Assembly (NCBI RefSeq): GCF_030269445.1
Contig: NZ_BSTJ01000012.1
Coordinates: 248,001 to 312,000 of the forward strand
Length of the DNA: 64,000 bases
Source: Actinoallomurus iriomotensis
GTDB taxonomy: Bacteria > Actinomycetota > Actinomycetes > Streptosporangiales > Streptosporangiaceae
Direction of reading: 5' to 3'
Made by a program: the position numbers and the translations under genes. Position 1 is the first letter of the stretch. The number at the start of each line of letters is the position of its first letter. Below are positions 33,502 through 42,263 of the stretch, piece by piece. The notes below the pieces were generated by a model. That model had not been told where the DNA came from. It saw nothing but the letters and a program-made list of their open reading frames with translations, and did no database searches.

Positions 33502-36006
33502 ATGTTGAAGACCACTCTGGCCGGGCTCCGCGCCCACCTGCTGCGGCTGGTGCTCACCGCGCTGGCCATCACGCTCGGCGTCGGGTTCGTCTCCGGCACG
33601 TTCGTGCTCACCGACACGATGCGAACCGGTTTCGACCAGCAGTTCACCGCCTCCGCCGACAAGGTCTCGGTCGCCGTCCTGGCCAAGCAGGGCTCGGACG
33701 ACAGCGGCCTGCCGCCCGCGCTGCTGTCCCGCCTGCGGAGCGTGCCCGGTGTCCAGGACGCCCAGGGCCTCGTCCGCGGCACGGCCCCGCTCGTCGGCAA
33801 GGACGGCAAGGTCTACGGGGACAACGGCACGGCGGGCGTGTCCCTGTCCACGGGCGCCCTCCAGCGCTACACCCTGAAGGCCGGCCGGGCGCCGTCCGGG
33901 CCGGACACGGCCGTACTGGACACCAGCACCGCCCGGCGCACCGGCTACAAGGTGGGCGACACCGTCTCGGTGCTCGACAAGCAGGGGCACCCGCACTCGT
34001 TCACCGTCTCGGGGCTGGCCGACTTCGGGATCGACCAGGAGATCGGCTACCGCGGCGCGGTCGGCTTCACCGCCGCGACCGCCACCGCGATGACCGGCGA
34101 GCGCGGCTACACCGAGATCGACCTGAAGGCCGCGCCGGGCACCACGGACGCCCGGTTGCGCGACGCGGTGGCGCGGACCGCCGGCGGCGACTACGACGTG
34201 CTGACCAGCGCCCGGCTCGCCGACCGGATGGCCAAGTCCTCCGGCGTCTCGACCGGGAACCTGACGGTGTTCTTCCTGGCGTTCGCCATCGTCGCGCTGT
34301 TCGTCGCGGCGCTGGTCATCTACAACACGTTCAACATCCTGATCGCCCAGCGGACCCGCGAGATGGCGCTGCTGCGCTGCGTCGGCGCGACGCGGGGCCA
34401 GGTGTTCCGCGGGGTCCTCATCGAGGCGGCGATCGTCGGCCTGGTCGCCTCCGCGTTCGGCGTGCTCGTGGGCATCGGCCTGGGCGCCGGGGGTGCCACG
34501 CTGTTCGCCTCCGCCGACAACACCTCGTCCGGCTCATTGACCGTCTCGGTCACGCCGGTCGTCGTCGGGCTCGTCATCGGCCTGGTCGTCACGCTCGTCT
34601 CCGCGCTGCTGCCGGCCCGCGCCGCCACCCGCGTGCCGCCTGTGGCCGCGCTGCGCAGCCAGGTGGACGGCCCGGTCAAGGGCCGCGCGGGCGTCCTGCG
34701 CATGGTGTTCGGCGGGCTGCCGGCCGTCGCGGGCCTCGGGCTCATCGCCCTGGCGCTGCTGTCCAAGGCGGGCCAGGGGCCGTTCCTGATGGTGCTCGCC
34801 GGCGCGCTGCTCGTCTTCCTCGGCGTGATCGGGCTCAGCCCGTTCATCGTCCGCCGCCTCAGCCGCCTGGTCGGCTGGCTGCCCGCGCGGCTGCTGGGCG
34901 TGCCCGGCCGGCTCGCGCGGGACAACGCCGGCCGCAACCCCAAGCGCGCGGCGATCACCACCATCGCGCTCACCGTCGGCGTCACGCTGATGACGACGTT
35001 CTCGGTCGCACTGGCCTCGACGCAGGCGACCGCGACCGCCCAGCTCGCCGAGCAGTTCCCGGTCGACTACCAGCTCACCACGGCCGGCGGGCAGCTCATT
35101 CCCCGGCAGGCCGCCGCGACCCTGCGTACGAAGCCGCAGCTGGCCGACGTCATCGAGGTGCGCGAGTCGACGGACGCGCAGGTCGACGGGCGCGACGCGA
35201 GCGTCGGCACGGTCACGGGTCACGCGCTCGGCCGCTCGGTCAAGCCCAAGCTCGTCGCCGGCTCGATCACCGACCTGCGTCCGGGCACGGCCGCGCTGCA
35301 CGAGGACACGGCCAAGCGCTTCGGCGTCGGCGTGGGCCGGCAGATCACCGTCACCGATGGCGGCCACCGGCTTCTCGTACGGGTGGCCGCGGTCTTCTCC
35401 GGCGAGGCCCAGATCCCGAACATCACGGTCAACGAGGCGGACTTCGACCGCACCTTCGGCGCCAAGGACGACTCCGAGATCTACGTCATGGCCAAGGACG
35501 GCGTGTCCGCCGACGCGTCCCGCCAGGTGATCAACGACGCCACCAAGGCGTACCCGATGGTCAAGGTGGGCAGCCTGGCGGACGTCAAGGCCCAGTTCAC
35601 CAAGGCGTTCAACCAGCTGTTCCTGCTGGTGGGGGCCCTGCTCGGACTGGCGATCATCATCTCGCTGATCGGCATCGCCAACACCCTGACCCTCTCGGTG
35701 GTCGAGCGCACGCGTGAGTCGGCGCTCCTGCGGGCACTCGGCCTGACCCGGAGCGGGCTGCGGTGGATGCTGTCGCTGGAGGCCGTGATCATGGCGGTGA
35801 TCGGGGCGCTGCTCGGCGTCGTCCTGGGCACCGGCTTCGGCTGGGCGGCGATCAGTGCGGTGGCCTCCGGGGCCGTCCTCGGCTTCCCGGCGGTGCGGGT
35901 CCTCGCGTTCGTCCTCGTCGCCGGGGTCGCGGGGCTGCTCGCCGCGGTCATACCGAGCCGCCGGGCGGCGCGGGCGTCCATCGTCGCCTCACTCGCCGCA
36001 GACTGA
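33502..36006 (+). CDS. ABC transporter permease, FtsX/MacB type with two FtsX domains
   Basis: 834 residues. An N-terminal helix (about 18-38) is followed by a large outside MacB-PCD domain, three helices near 255-370, a central pair of helices (about 415-450), a second N-terminal-type helix near 490, a second outside domain (510-710) and three C-terminal helices (about 710-830). VIYNTFNILIAQRTREMALL-type and LSVVERTRESALLRALGLTR stretches are FtsX signatures. Two fused halves are typical of actinobacterial single-chain permeases. It works with the preceding ATPase. Confidence 0.93.
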   Translation: MLKTTLAGLRAHLLRLVLTALAITLGVGFVSGTFVLTDTMRTGFDQQFTASADKVSVAVLAKQGSDDSGLPPALLSRLRSVPGVQDAQGLVRGTAPLVGKDGKVYGDNGTAGVSLSTGALQRYTLKAGRAPSGPDTAVLDTSTARRTGYKVGDTVSVLDKQGHPHSFTVSGLADFGIDQEIGYRGAVGFTAATATAMTGERGYTEIDLKAAPGTTDARLRDAVARTAGGDYDVLTSARLADRMAKSSGVSTGNLTVFFLAFAIVALFVAALVIYNTFNILIAQRTREMALLRCVGATRGQVFRGVLIEAAIVGLVASAFGVLVGIGLGAGGATLFASADNTSSGSLTVSVTPVVVGLVIGLVVTLVSALLPARAATRVPPVAALRSQVDGPVKGRAGVLRMVFGGLPAVAGLGLIALALLSKAGQGPFLMVLAGALLVFLGVIGLSPFIVRRLSRLVGWLPARLLGVPGRLARDNAGRNPKRAAITTIALTVGVTLMTTFSVALASTQATATAQLAEQFPVDYQLTTAGGQLIPRQAAATLRTKPQLADVIEVRESTDAQVDGRDASVGTVTGHALGRSVKPKLVAGSITDLRPGTAALHEDTAKRFGVGVGRQITVTDGGHRLLVRVAAVFSGEAQIPNITVNEADFDRTFGAKDDSEIYVMAKDGVSADASRQVINDATKAYPMVKVGSLADVKAQFTKAFNQLFLLVGALLGLAIIISLIGIANTLTLSVVERTRESALLRALGLTRSGLRWMLSLEAVIMAVIGALLGVVLGTGFGWAAISAVASGAVLGFPAVRVLAFVLVAGVAGLLAAVIPSRRAARASIVASLAAD

Positions 36007-36020
36007 GGGGCCTGGTCCGC

Positions 36021-36057
36021 CCGGCGGCGTACGGAGACAATCTCCGTACGCCGCCGG
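36021..36057 (+). terminator. Strong stem-loop terminator after the ABC exporter
   Basis: A perfect 17-bp stem (arms 36021-36037 and 36041-36057) around a CAA loop. It separates the exporter from the pantothenate/NAD block. Confidence 0.9.
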
Positions 36058-36152
36058 TGCGCTCGGGGGAGCCTGCGCAGAAGGGGCATCACGCCGGCGT
36101 GGGTAGGCTGTGGCCGGACCGTCCGGTACCCGTGAAGGACTGGAACGCACGA

Positions 36153-37061
36153 ATGACCACTTCTGACCAGCGCCCGGGGCGCCTCGCCGTGGGCGTTGTC
36201 GGCGCCGGCCGCGTCGGGTCGGCGCTGGGCCGGGCGCTCGACCTGGCCGGCCACACCGTGGTGGCGGCGTCCGGGGTCTCCGACGCCTCGCGCGAACGCG
36301 TCCGCGAGCGGCTGCCCGGCGTTCCGCTGCTGCCGGTGCCCGAGGTGGTGGCCGCCGCCGACCTGGTCCTGTTCACCGTGCCCGACGACGCGCTGCCCGC
36401 CCTGGTCGAGGGTCTCGTCGGCACCGACGTGACCGTACGCGGCAAGCTGCTCGTCCACACCAGCGGCCGGTACGGCACGGGCGTGCTGGAGGCCGCGACC
36501 CGCGTCGGCGGGCTGCCGCTGGCGCTGCACCCGGTGATGACGTTCACCGGGCGGCCCGACGACGTCGACCGGCTCGCCGGGATCTCCTTCGGCGTGACCG
36601 CGCCCGAGCCGCTGCGGCCGGTCGCCGAGGCGCTCGTGGTGGAGATGGGCGGCGAGCCGGTGTGGATCCCCGAGGACCGGCGCACGCTCTACCACGCGGC
36701 GCTGGCCGGCGGCGCCAACCACCTGGTCACGCTGGTCGTCGAGTCGATGGATCTGCTCGGCCGCGCCGGCGTGGAGAACCCGAGCCGCATGCTCGGCCCG
36801 CTGCTCGGCGCCGCCCTCGACAACGCCCTGCGGCTCGGCGTCCGCGGCCTGACCGGACCGGTCGCCCGCGGTGACGCCGGCACGGTCGCGGGCCACGTCG
36901 AGGAGCTGGGCCGCGTCTCACCCGAGGCGCGCGGCGCGTACGTCGCGCTGGCCCGCCTCACCGCCGACCGCGCGCTCGCGGCCGGTCTCCTGAAGCCCGA
37001 CGACGCATCACGTCTCCTCGACGCTCTGGCCGAACGCGGTTCCGAAGGGAAGCAGCCATGA
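36153..37061 (+). CDS. Rossmann-like and DUF2520 domain protein of the pan operon
   Basis: 302 residues from ATG 36153; GTG 36132 is an alternative. [20 protein letters not shown] is an NAD(P) Rossmann motif. [15 protein letters not shown] and [11 protein letters not shown], then the helical C-terminus [19 protein letters not shown], match the DUF2520 family, related to pyrroline-5-carboxylate and ketopantoate reductases. Its place directly before panC, with an ATGA overlap, supports a pantothenate role such as ketopantoate reduction, but this is unproven. Confidence 0.88.
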   Translation: MTTSDQRPGRLAVGVVGAGRVGSALGRALDLAGHTVVAASGVSDASRERVRERLPGVPLLPVPEVVAAADLVLFTVPDDALPALVEGLVGTDVTVRGKLLVHTSGRYGTGVLEAATRVGGLPLALHPVMTFTGRPDDVDRLAGISFGVTAPEPLRPVAEALVVEMGGEPVWIPEDRRTLYHAALAGGANHLVTLVVESMDLLGRAGVENPSRMLGPLLGAALDNALRLGVRGLTGPVARGDAGTVAGHVEELGRVSPEARGAYVALARLTADRALAAGLLKPDDASRLLDALAERGSEGKQP

Positions 37062-37936
37062 CGCTCGTGATCGCCCGTACGCGCGAGGAACTCGCGGCGG
37101 CACGGTCCTCTTTCGGGACGATCGCGCTCGTGCCCACCATGGGCGCGCTGCACGAGGGCCACCGGTCCCTGATGCGCCGGGCCCGGGGCTTGGCCGGCAC
37201 GGTGGCCGTGAGCATCTTCGTCAATCCGCTGCAGTTCGGGCCGAACGAGGACCTCGACCGCTATCCCCGTACGCTCACGGACGACCTGGCCGTCTGCGCC
37301 GACGAGGGCGTCGGGCTGGTCTTCGCGCCCACGGTGGAGACCATGTACCCCGAGGGCCGGAGCACCGGCGTCACGGTCAGCGCGGGCGAGATGGGGACGA
37401 TCGTCGAGGGCGCGTCCCGGCCGGGTCACTTCGACGGCGTGCTGACCGTCGTGCTCAAGCTGTTCAACCTGGTCCGCCCGGAGATCGCCGTCTTCGGCGA
37501 GAAGGACGCCCAGCAGCTCGCGATGATCCGCCGCATGGTCGCCGACCTGAACGTCCCGGTGTGGATCGACGCCTGCCCGACCGTACGGGAGAACGACGGG
37601 CTGGCGCTGTCGAGCCGCAACCGGTACCTGTCGCCGCCGGAGCGGGTCACGGCGCTGTCGCTGTCGCTGGCCCTGCGCCGGGGGGCGGCGGCCGCGCCGG
37701 ACGGGCCGGCCAAGGTCCTCAAGGCGGCCCGCGCCGTACTCGACGAGGCGGCCGACACCGAGCCGCCGCTGGAGCTGGACTACGTGAAGCTGGTCGACCC
37801 GACGACGTTCCACGAGGTCGACGAGGAGTACGTCGGCCCGGCCGTCCTCGCCATCGCGGGCACGGTGGGCTCCACTCATCTGATCGACAACACCCCGCTG
37901 TACCTGACGCCCGAGCCGCCCACGGAGACGCGCTGA
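37058..37936 (+). CDS. panC: Pantothenate synthetase
   Basis: 292 residues. [20 protein letters not shown] is the ATP-binding HIGH-type site; [37 protein letters not shown] and [17 protein letters not shown] (KMSKS-like) complete the signature. It condenses pantoate and beta-alanine. The stop overlaps panD (TGATG), the enzyme that supplies the beta-alanine. Confidence 0.97.
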   Translation: MTLVIARTREELAAARSSFGTIALVPTMGALHEGHRSLMRRARGLAGTVAVSIFVNPLQFGPNEDLDRYPRTLTDDLAVCADEGVGLVFAPTVETMYPEGRSTGVTVSAGEMGTIVEGASRPGHFDGVLTVVLKLFNLVRPEIAVFGEKDAQQLAMIRRMVADLNVPVWIDACPTVRENDGLALSSRNRYLSPPERVTALSLSLALRRGAAAAPDGPAKVLKAARAVLDEAADTEPPLELDYVKLVDPTTFHEVDEEYVGPAVLAIAGTVGSTHLIDNTPLYLTPEPPTETR

Positions 37937-38358
37937 TGTTCCGCACCATGTTCAAGTCGAAGATCCACCGGGCCACGGTCACCCAGGCCGACCTGCACTA
38001 TGTGGGTTCGATCACGATCGACGAGGACCTGATGGAGGCGGCGGACCTGCTCGCGGGCGAACAGGTGCAGGTGGTCGACATCGACAACGGCGCCCGCCTG
38101 GAGACGTACGTGATCGCCGGGCCGCGCGGCAGCGGCGTGATCGGCCTGAACGGCGCGGCGGCACGGCTGGTGCACCCGGGCGACCTGGTCATCATCATGA
38201 GCTACGCGGCCATGACGGATGAGGAGTCCCGCGCCTTCGAGCCGAAGGTCGTCCACGTCGACCGCGACAACCGGATCATCGCCCTGGGCTCCGACCCGGC
38301 GGAGCCGGTGCCCGGCACCGCGACGGTCCGCGGCGACACGGTCGCCGAGCTCGCCTGA
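37936..38358 (+). CDS. panD: Aspartate 1-decarboxylase proenzyme
   Basis: 140 residues. [20 protein letters not shown] and the self-cleavage site [10 protein letters not shown] (between G24 and S25, giving the pyruvoyl group) identify it. [20 protein letters not shown] is the conserved C-terminal half. It makes beta-alanine from aspartate for PanC. The last ORF of the overlapping trio. Confidence 0.97.
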   Translation: MFRTMFKSKIHRATVTQADLHYVGSITIDEDLMEAADLLAGEQVQVVDIDNGARLETYVIAGPRGSGVIGLNGAAARLVHPGDLVIIMSYAAMTDEESRAFEPKVVHVDRDNRIIALGSDPAEPVPGTATVRGDTVAELA

Positions 38359-38387
38359 AGTCATCCACGGCCGCCGCCAACGCGGCC

Positions 38388-38591
38388 ATGGAGATCGACC
38401 GTCATGGGAACACCTGTACGGTGCGGGTGAAGGACGCCTATGCCGATCCCGGACGCTTCGCGGAGGTGTTCCACCGGGCCGGACTCGACGTGAAACCGCG
38501 AGTCGTGCCCGTATCACCGTCATTGCAACGCTCGATAGTCCGTGAGGGCTTCTCCGGGCAGCCCGGACACACCGGGATCGGCGCGTGGTGA
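38388..38591 (+). CDS. Small ORF, possible remnant of a hypothetical gene
   Basis: 67 residues with high-GC3 coding character in its first 50 codons: MEIDRHGNTCTVRVKDAYAD, then HRAGLDVKPRVVPVSPS. This resembles the C-terminal globular part of small actinobacterial proteins that normally carry an N-terminal membrane helix, absent here. No ribosome site is seen. It is either a decayed gene or a chance frame; the rest of the panD-nadB gap (38592-38803) shows nothing. Confidence 0.3.
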   Translation: MEIDRHGNTCTVRVKDAYADPGRFAEVFHRAGLDVKPRVVPVSPSLQRSIVREGFSGQPGHTGIGAW

Positions 38592-38803
38592 GGGCACTGG
38601 AACGAGCACATCAGCCAGGGCGAGGCCGGTATCGGCCGTTTCGGGGGCGGTTCTGCTGGTTCGCGGTCGGCCGTGGCATGGCTTGGCGTCGCCGGTCAGC
38701 GGCCTTGCGTACGCCTTCGACGGGTCCGGCTGCAGCGTGCTGACCGGCGGGTTCACCCCTTGTTAACACCCGCCCGGAGGGATCAGGCGTTCCGGGCGCG
38801 AGT

Positions 38804-38818
38804 TATAGTCAAATTGAC
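38804..38818 (+). promoter_or_regulatory. Candidate nadB promoter and overlapping operator
   Basis: TATAGT (38804-38809) is a good -10 hexamer 37 bases before the nadB ATG. The perfect 11-bp palindrome GTCAAATTGAC (38808-38818) overlaps it. Repression of nadBC by an NAD-responsive regulator (NrtR type in related bacteria) would fit, but the factor is not encoded nearby. Confidence 0.5.
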
Positions 38819-38846
38819 GAGAACTCGCCTCCCCCCAGGAGGGCTC

Positions 38847-40466
38847 ATGCTCCCTCAGCGACTCACCGCCCCGCCGCCCGGTTGGACGACCGACGCCGAC
38901 ATCGTCGTGATCGGGTCCGGCATCGCCGGTCTCGTGGCCGCCCTGCGGGCCCGTACGGCGGGCAGGGTTCTTCTCGTCACCAAGGCACTCCTCGACGACG
39001 GGTCCACGCGCTGGGCGCAGGGCGGGATCGCCGCGGCGCTCCACCCGGGCGACTCGCCGGAGGAGCATCTCGCCGACACCCTCACCGCGGGGGTCGGCAT
39101 CTGCGACCCCGAGGCCGTACGCGTGCTGGTCACCGAGGGGCCCGACGCGGTACGCGGGCTGATCGCGCTCGGCGCCGAATTCGACCGCGACGGGGAGGGG
39201 CAGATCGCGCTCACCCGTGAAGGCGGCCACCTGCGGCGCCGCATCGCGCACGCCGGCGGCGACGCGACCGGCGCCGAGATCAGCCGGGCACTGCTCGCGG
39301 CCACCAAGGACGCCGGGATCGAGGTCATCGAGCACGCACTGGCGCTCGACCTGCTAATCGAGGACGGGCGGACGGCCGGTGTCACGCTCCACGTCATGGG
39401 GGAGGGGCAGCGCGACGGCGTCGGCGCCGTACGGGCCCGCGCGGTGATCCTCGCGACCGGCGGGCTCGGGCAGGTCTTCGAGGCGACCACGAACCCGGAG
39501 GTCTCTACCGGCGACGGGGTGGCCCTCGCGCTGCGGGCGGGCGCGCGGGTCGCCGACGTGGAGTTCGTGCAGTTCCACCCGACGGTGATGTGGCTGGGGC
39601 CGGACGCGCGTGGGCGTCAGCCGCTCATCTCCGAGGCCGTGCGCGGCGAGGGCGCGTTCCTGATCGACGGTTCCGGCGAGCGGTTCATGACCGGCCGGCA
39701 TCCGCTCGCCGACCTTGCCCCCCGCGACGTGGTGGCCAAGGAGATCATGAAGCGGATGCGCGAGACCGGCGAGCCGTGCATGTACCTCGACGGACGCAAC
39801 CTCGGCCCGCGCATCTGGGCGCAGCGGTTCCCCACGATCACGGCGGCCTGCGAGCGGCACGGCATCGACCCGGTCAACGAGCCGATCCCGGTGCTGCCGG
39901 CCGCGCACTACGCCAGCGGCGGCGTCCGTACGGACCTGTGGGGGCGCACGAGCGTTCCCGGGCTGTACGCCTGCGGCGAGGTCGCCTGCACCGGCGTCCA
40001 CGGCGCCAACCGCCTCGCCTCCAACTCGCTGCTCGAAGGGCTGGTGTTCGCCCAGCGGATCGCGTCCGTGCTGCCCGGCGACCTGGAACGGGACAATCCG
40101 GCGTCGTCGGGGGCGGCGGGGACGTCCGCCCTTCTCGACCCCGATATCCGGGCCGAGATCCAGCGGATCATGACGGCCGGCTCCGGTGTGCTGCGTGACG
40201 GTCCCGGTCTGGAGCGTGCCGCGGCCGAACTGGCGGCGCTGGCCGGCCGTACGACCGACCGGCCGCGCACCGAGGCCTGGGAGGTCACGAACCTGCACAC
40301 CGTCGCCTCACTGATCGTCGCGTCGGCGCGGCGCCGCGAGGAGACGCGCGGCAGCCACTGGCGTTCGGACTTCCCCGACGCCTCCGACGAGTGGCGCGGG
40401 CACCTCGTGTCGGCACTCGACGGCGACACCCTCACCACGACCTACGAACCCGCGGAGACCCGATGA
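38847..40466 (+). CDS. nadB: L-aspartate oxidase
   Basis: 539 residues from ATG 38847 behind AGGAGGG. The FAD dinucleotide loop is DIVVIGSGIAGLVAALRA; STRWAQGGIAAAL, AGGDATGAEISRALL and LPAAHYASGGVRTDLWG carry active-site His and Arg typical of the fumarate reductase/NadB family. It oxidises aspartate to iminoaspartate. nadA is not in the window. It overlaps nadC by four bases. Confidence 0.97.
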   Translation: MLPQRLTAPPPGWTTDADIVVIGSGIAGLVAALRARTAGRVLLVTKALLDDGSTRWAQGGIAAALHPGDSPEEHLADTLTAGVGICDPEAVRVLVTEGPDAVRGLIALGAEFDRDGEGQIALTREGGHLRRRIAHAGGDATGAEISRALLAATKDAGIEVIEHALALDLLIEDGRTAGVTLHVMGEGQRDGVGAVRARAVILATGGLGQVFEATTNPEVSTGDGVALALRAGARVADVEFVQFHPTVMWLGPDARGRQPLISEAVRGEGAFLIDGSGERFMTGRHPLADLAPRDVVAKEIMKRMRETGEPCMYLDGRNLGPRIWAQRFPTITAACERHGIDPVNEPIPVLPAAHYASGGVRTDLWGRTSVPGLYACGEVACTGVHGANRLASNSLLEGLVFAQRIASVLPGDLERDNPASSGAAGTSALLDPDIRAEIQRIMTAGSGVLRDGPGLERAAAELAALAGRTTDRPRTEAWEVTNLHTVASLIVASARRREETRGSHWRSDFPDASDEWRGHLVSALDGDTLTTTYEPAETR

Positions 40467-41326
40467 GAGCCGCCACGCACGCCTGGCTGACCGAGGCGGG
40501 GCTGGACCCGCAGGCCGTGGAGAGCGTCGTACGCGTCGCGCTGGCCGAAGACGGCGAGCGCGACGTCACGAGCGAACCGATCTTCGACGCCGGCGCCACG
40601 GCCGGCGCCGACGTGGTGACGCGCCGCCCCGGCGTGGTCGCGGGCCTGCCGGTGGCCGCGCTGGTGTTCGAGACGCTCGGTCTCACCGTCAAGGCGCTCG
40701 CGGGCGACGGTGACCGGGTCGCCGCGGGCGACGTCCTGCTCTCGGTCGAGGGACCGCTGCTCGGGCTGCTGCGCGCGGAGCGCACCGCGCTGAACCTCCT
40801 CACCCACCTGTCCGGCGTCGCCACCGTCACCCGGCAGTGGGCGGACGCCGTCGAGGGCACCCGGGCGCGAGTCCGCGACACGCGCAAGACGCTGCCCGGC
40901 CTGCGGGCCCTGCAGAAGTACGCGGTGCGCTGCGGGGGCGGCGTCAACCACCGCATGTCGCTGGCGGACGCCGCGCTGATCAAGGACAACCACGTCGCGG
41001 CGGCCGGTTCGGTCACTGCCGCGTTCGAGGCCGTACGCGCCCCCGGCCTGCACGTTCAGGTCGAGTGCGACACGCTCGACCAGGTACGCGAGGCGCTGGC
41101 GGCCGGCGCGACCTCCATCCTGCTGGACAACATGGACATCCCGACGATGACCGAGGCCGTGACCCTGGTGGGCGGGCGCGCCGAACTGGAGGCGAGCGGC
41201 GGCCTCTCGTTGGACGGGGCCCGAGATGTGGCCGCGACCGGTGTCGACTACCTTGCCGTTGGGGCACTGACCCATTCGGTGCCCGCGCTCGACATCGGCC
41301 TTGACCTTAACGGAGCGGCGAGCTGA
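40463..41326 (+). CDS. nadC: Nicotinate-nucleotide pyrophosphorylase (carboxylating)
   Basis: 287 residues, standard length. RTALNLLTHLSGVATVTRQW, VRDTRKTLPGLRALQKYAVR (substrate-binding Arg and Lys), NHRMSLADAALIKDNHV and LEASGGLSLDGARDVAATGV are the family blocks. It converts quinolinate and PRPP to nicotinate mononucleotide. The start overlaps the nadB stop (ATGA). Confidence 0.97.
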   Translation: MRAATHAWLTEAGLDPQAVESVVRVALAEDGERDVTSEPIFDAGATAGADVVTRRPGVVAGLPVAALVFETLGLTVKALAGDGDRVAAGDVLLSVEGPLLGLLRAERTALNLLTHLSGVATVTRQWADAVEGTRARVRDTRKTLPGLRALQKYAVRCGGGVNHRMSLADAALIKDNHVAAAGSVTAAFEAVRAPGLHVQVECDTLDQVREALAAGATSILLDNMDIPTMTEAVTLVGGRAELEASGGLSLDGARDVAATGVDYLAVGALTHSVPALDIGLDLNGAAS

Positions 41327-41395
41327 CGAGCGAGCGAAGTGGGCGGTGAGGGACGAGCCGTCCGCGGAGCGAGCGAGGAGGCGAGCGCGACCATT
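41327..41395. repeat. GAGCGAGCG-rich spacer between nadC and coaX
   Basis: The gap is made of GACGAGCGAGCGAAG, GGACGAGC and GCGGAGCGAGCGAGGAGGCGA-like pieces, related to the element at 31449. It can fold into alternative hairpins with CCGTCCGC. Dispersed repeat of unknown role. Confidence 0.6.
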
Positions 41396-41412
41396 GACAC
41401 AGCGGGGACCTG

Positions 41413-42213
41413 ATGCTGCTCACCATCGACGTCGGTAACACCCACACCGTGCTCGGCCTGTTCGAGGGCGATGAGGTCATCGAGCACTGGCGTATCAACA
41501 CCGACGCGCGGCGTACCGCGGACGAGATCGCGGTGGTCCTCCAGGGGCTCGTGCAGCAGAGCCCGTTGCTGGCCGAGACCGACATCAGCGGCATCGCGCT
41601 CTGCTCGACGGTGCCGTCGGTACTGCACGAGATGCGGGAGATGTGCCGCCGCTACTACGGCGACGTCTCCGCGGTGATCGTCGAGCCGGGCGTCAAGACC
41701 GGCGTGCCGGTGCGGATGGACAACCCCAAGGAAGTCGGTTCCGACCGCATCATCAACGCTTTGGCCGCGAACCACATCTACGGCGGCCCGGCGATCGTGG
41801 TCGACTTCGGCACGGCCACCACGTTCGACGCCGTGTCGCCCAAGGGCGAGTACGTCGGCGGCGCGATCGCCCCGGGCATCGAGATCGCGGTGGACGCGCT
41901 GTCGGCCCGGGGTGCACAACTGCACAAGGTGGAGCTCGTCCGGCCCCGCAACGTCATCGGCAAGAGCACGGTCGAGGCGCTGCAGTCGGGCATCATCTTC
42001 GGTTTCGCCGGTCAGGTGGACGGCGTGGTCGACCGGATGTCGGAGGAACTGGCCGACAACCCCGAGGACGTCACGGTGGTCGCCACCGGCGGTCTCGCGC
42101 CCCTCGTCCTGGACGAGGCCCGCACCATCGACGCGTACGAGCCGTGGCTCACGCTGATCGGCCTGCGTCTGGTCTACGAACGCAACGTCAGCGTGTCCAC
42201 GGCGGGCCAGTAA
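41413..42213 (+). CDS. coaX: Type III pantothenate kinase
   Basis: 266 residues. LLTIDVGNTHTVLGLFEGDE is the ASKHA phosphate-1 motif; DNPKEVGSDRIINALAANHI and IVVDFGTATTFDAVSPKGEY carry the catalytic Asp and the second phosphate motif; GGAIAPGIEIAVDAL follows. It phosphorylates pantothenate, the first step to coenzyme A. Its place after panC-panD-nadB-nadC fits. Confidence 0.97.
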   Translation: MLLTIDVGNTHTVLGLFEGDEVIEHWRINTDARRTADEIAVVLQGLVQQSPLLAETDISGIALCSTVPSVLHEMREMCRRYYGDVSAVIVEPGVKTGVPVRMDNPKEVGSDRIINALAANHIYGGPAIVVDFGTATTFDAVSPKGEYVGGAIAPGIEIAVDALSARGAQLHKVELVRPRNVIGKSTVEALQSGIIFGFAGQVDGVVDRMSEELADNPEDVTVVATGGLAPLVLDEARTIDAYEPWLTLIGLRLVYERNVSVSTAGQ

Positions 42214-42263
42214 CCAGGGCAATCGGTTCGCGGGCTCCCCGGCCGGGTCGGTAGCCTTCGACC

